Positions 60,201 to 64,000 of a stretch of 64,000 bases of DNA are shown piece after piece. The position numbers and the translations under genes are program-made. Every line of letters begins with the position of its first letter. Positions within the stretch are counted from its first letter, which is position 1. Source of the DNA: Ceriagrion tenellum (Eukaryota > Arthropoda > Insecta > Odonata > Coenagrionidae); NCBI GenBank assembly GCA_963169105.1, contig OY720642.1, forward strand, positions 23,120,965-23,184,964, in the 5' to 3' direction. The notes beneath the pieces were generated by a model. That model worked only from the letters and a program-made list of their open reading frames with translations. It was not told the origin of the DNA and did no database searches.

Positions 60201-63200
60201 ACCACGAGGGACGGCGAGGATCAAGATATATTTACTAAAATCTGCGACGAAACTACTTTACTAGATGACAGTTACAACTCGCTGACAGAAAGAGCCGATG
60301 GGGAAAGTAATGTGGATGATATAAATAGAAAAAACGAAATTATACTTCGAAGTTTTAGCATTATACAATAAAATTAGAATTTTATACTTAATTTTGAGAA
60401 TGTAAAACCCAAATAATTTACATCAGTTAGTAAAATACTTGGTCTTCTACTGTCTAATGAGTCATTTGGTTGAAATAGCTAAGGCAAAGTTTCCATGAGG
60501 GCTTTTAACAGAGGTTTCCAAATATAATAGAATTATTCAAAAGATCATTCGCTCCATCTTACTACGCGGCAGCAATAATGCAACAGAGTTTTCAATAATT
60601 AGAAATATGGTGTTTACATGAAGCTGAAATGAATTCGCTCACGAAGAACTCCTATTAAGAGCTTGGAGTAAAAGATGCTTCATGAAAAGTTGAAAAAAGA
60701 GGCCAATGAAAAGGATGCTCCTTCGAATGACAAGAACATTTCTTCCAGACACGACCATGCCAACGATGGACCAGGGGACAATCTTTGTTGATTAGTAAGC
60801 GAGTGCAGACATGGATAATTACGAATATATCTATGTACGCACAAATGAGAGAAATCGGGATGAAGTCACGTATTCCCAACATTTTTTAAGTGTAGAGAAA
60901 CAAGAGGAATTCTCCATTTTATTTGAATATGTAATTCGTAAGGAAGATGAGATGGGAAATCAGTTTCGGTAACGTTATTTTGCTCAAGTAGAACCAGTAA
61001 TGGCACTCTATCGATGACTCACTGACACGCTATCTCTATAATTGGGCAAGATAATACACGTGTATGTAACAGAAACAATTAATTTGGAATGGGCTAGAGT
61101 TATTTTGCGAGGTGGGACCGGCGAATATGGAGTACCAAATTTGCATTTAGTGTATGCTCAAGTATAGCGAAGAAAAAATTCCCCATCGCACATACGCTTT
61201 CACAAAATCATATTACGAGTTCAGGACCCATTGCCATTCACTTTTCATACAACTGCTACATTTTACTCGTAAAAAATATTTTCCTTGAAATGAAACATCA
61301 CCTACGTAGCATTCAACAGCCATTTTGAATGTTTCTTGCATCCTAAGAATGATATCGATTCCGAAATTGACAAATTCATACGACTCAAAATTATGTGTGA
61401 ATGAGAGTAAACATGCGCTACATACTCAGAAACCAATGACAGCTTAAAATACAGAATTAAGAAGGAGTATATATAGTGGTGATAGACGTCATTACATCGA
61501 CCAGTAGATCAAGGTTTATTGAATTTTGGGGTTGAAGTTTCTCCGAATGGTATACGCCATAAAAGTAATTTTCTTCCGGATGATTCGTCGAAAATAATCT
61601 AGTAGCCCTTCGAATTTTGGAATCTCAATTCATTAAGTTATCTTATTAATTGATTAAATAATGGAATCTCGAGACATAGCGAGCATTTGATGCTGCGCAT
61701 ACAACTAAGATAATGATAAACAATTACACCTCCCCAGAAAAGTACGACTTACTACACACAAAATTATATTTATAGACTCATTTATATCAGGTATTCCCAC
61801 ATTTTCAGCCAAAAGTCAATCATTCGTTTAAAAATATTTCAAGTGCCTTTTGCAAGTAATAGAAGCAAAAGATGACGGTCTTGTGACTGAAATGGATTAG
61901 TGGTAGGCAAGCCGCAATGAAAAATTAAAAAAAAACGAACTGAGCATAAATTATTTGGTAACTGTAGGAGGACACTAAAGTAAGTTGAAAAAAATTAGTA
62001 AAAAAGTAAATAAATCTATCGTAAGGTATAAGAAGATTACAGGAATTACATGAGTCATTAGAATAGGTCCTCCAATCATAACTGATGAATAACGATAGAT
62101 TTTCGTAAAGGGCCGTCGACTGATATTTCTAAGCGCCGACAGGATAGGAACGCATGTGTCAGTTGACAGTCCAAATATGCAATACTCTACTGAGCCACCG
62201 AAAAGCAAACCTCCAAGGAGTCGGTAAGAGCATTGAGATTGGACGATAAAAAAGTATTAAGAAATATCTTACATGCCTTAGAAGGTGAAAAAATCTTGAA
62301 AACCAAAAGAATCCGTATTCTGTGCCCAGAAGGCCTTCTCAATGAGAAGACACGTCTACTGCTGCTAGTCACGTCTCACAAAAACCGGGAGACCTTCATT
62401 TGAGGCCTTGAATGGAGCTAATTGAGTGAAAGAAGGCATCGGAAAGTTAACCAACACAACCAAATATTTCACGTCACACCCAGGGAGGCAACAGCAGATA
62501 TTAACCGAGTCTGATATTTAAAATAATAACTTGAAAAATCACTGTATCTTGCGAGGGTCAACTAAGCATCAAGCGATTTTGACCATTTTGGACAAGACAA
62601 ACGATAAACCACGCCAAAAAATTGTCTAATCTTACGAAAATCCAATGCAGTCATCACGCGGTAACACCAAAACGGTAATAAATTTCATCGAACGAGTAAT
62701 TTATTTTGTACACCAGACTTGATAGCACATCGAAATACACTAAAAAATATTCCGTGAAGCCAATGAAGTCACGGGGGAAATTGTGAGGGTAAAAATAAAC
62801 CTGGTCGCGGAAGGTAAATTGCAGGTTAGTAACACGCTAGCCTGGGCAAAAAAAGTTTGCGGATTATAGTCTCAGGATTAATGTAATTGACGGCGTTGTA
62901 CATATACTAACCTTCGCAATACGAAAACCTTAGTCCAAGCCTTATATAGTACGAAAACAAACTTCCCATTCCTTGATGAGTTTTGGAGTTGAAAGATGAT
63001 CTTGAAATCTGATATTTTTTGACATAAAATCAATAAGTAGATTTTTGTTGATTGTCTACTAATAATTCTCTAATTATGTAATAAAACAAAAAAACTTAGA
63101 ATATGAACGATGTTTAAGGCAAACATTTCATAGTATTTGTTTCTATCAAAATATTTAGAAAACATTTCGATGACCTTAACCTACATGTCGCAAAATCGTC

Positions 63201-64000
63201 TCTTTCAACTGTAAAGTCATTACTCATTAGTAGTGCAATGTTTCATTAAAAATAAGGAGTAATCAATGCCAAAAAATAAACTCTTTCGCAAATTACCCTG
63301 ATAATATACAAAAAATAATCGACAATATAAAATCAGGAAACAATCTTTAAATTAAAATTTAATTTAAATTAAACAAAAATATAACTGTGAGGCGGTATTA
63401 TACCTACATTTACAGAAAATATTTTTGTCGCGCGAAAACTACCTAATGTTATTTTCCATCACATGACAATTCCAAAAAATTACGATTAGAGAATATGGTA
63501 ATTAGCAACAGTGAGACAGAAGAAGTATACCTATTGTAGAAAGAGACGTAAGCATGGAACATTTATTACACTGATCGAAGTAATCAATACGCTAAGAGTG
63601 TTAATCATTTCGATGTGTGGGTATCAAGGAAGCAAACCAAAAACTTTCAAAGTATGTATTTCCGCTAAACACATTTGGATACAATTGGAAGAGCAAAATT
63701 ACTCAGGGCCCCTGACGTTACAACCCGCAGGGCCATGGAGTAACACACAGAAGTTTGCGAGAATTACTCAACTTTTGAAAAATTACTCAACTTGTGACGC
63801 TTTTTGCAAGAGACGATGACGGTCCTTTGATCATACAATGATAATTAATATTTCGTCACCACAATTACGCCTGATGGCCACAACTGTAGTCAATTTTCGC
63901 CTTCCACCTGGCCATAAAAGTTACATAATCCTCAAAGGTGTAAGTTAATTGGTTATACCGATGCATTAAGTTCCAATAATTTATAATTTGTGTCAGTTTA
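57201..64000. other. No recognisable gene
   Basis: AT-rich DNA with normal CpG frequency. The missing 5' exons of the PAN gene could lie here or beyond, but I found no PAN-like or signal-peptide-like frame with a phase-2 donor. A short tandem repeat of CTTTCCGCTT occurs at about 58766-58796. Confidence 0.45.

Noticed and set aside
1..64000. CRISPR array, bacterial operon, rRNA or viral genome
   Set aside because: No regularly spaced repeats, no ribosome-binding-site gene arrays and no rRNA sequence were noticed; the intron and transposon content is animal-type.

Overview
This is a eukaryotic, almost certainly arthropod, intergenic-to-genic window. The evidence is exons with clean GT-AG boundaries and matching phases, long AT-rich introns, and a dense mixed transposon load: Penelope-like elements (PLEs), non-LTR retrotransposons, PIF/Harbinger, Tigger/pogo, piggyBac-like and unclassified MITEs, and a tRNA-derived SINE. 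A CpG-depleted block over and beyond one gene, beside CpG-normal DNA, suggests mosaic gene-body methylation. That fits a hemimetabolous insect or a similar arthropod better than a fly. I cannot name the species.

Layout. 1-11.4 kb is mostly unassigned AT-rich DNA, with a truncated PLE (7689-8579, 12-bp target duplication) and a LINE C-terminal remnant (about 10.5-10.86 kb). 11.5-12.43 kb is a GC-rich minus-strand coding block rich in Gln, Pro, Glu, Ser and Ala runs. It is followed by a CpG-rich, promoter-like block at 13.3-15.6 kb. 15.6-31 kb is gene-poor: a piggyBac-like MITE (19.3-19.9 kb), SINEs, a PLE reverse transcriptase with a perfect 94-bp inverted duplication, and, inside that RT, a 168-bp hairpin insert carrying a hammerhead ribozyme core. 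A possible isolated first exon lies at 30.8-31.1 kb. 31.29-33.27 kb is a PIF/Harbinger element with TAA target duplications, and 36.25-37.62 kb is a Tigger/pogo element with TA target duplications.

39.9-53.1 kb holds the best gene: five phase-matched exons on the minus strand encoding the C-terminal ~730 residues of a secreted-type PAN/Apple-domain protein with Gly-rich and Pro-rich linkers and a Cys-rich module. Its N-terminus lies upstream, outside what I could find. Another PLE sits about 110 bp upstream of the first visible exon's splice acceptor and contains two related LINE/SINE tails whose 3' hairpins covary. 55.6-57.2 kb is a decayed LINE RT on the minus strand. The remainder to 64 kb shows no supportable gene.

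The most notable signal is the repeated use of PLE ends (pseudo-LTRs) as small inverted units. One is a compact hammerhead-bearing hairpin that moved on its own into another PLE with a 10-bp target duplication.
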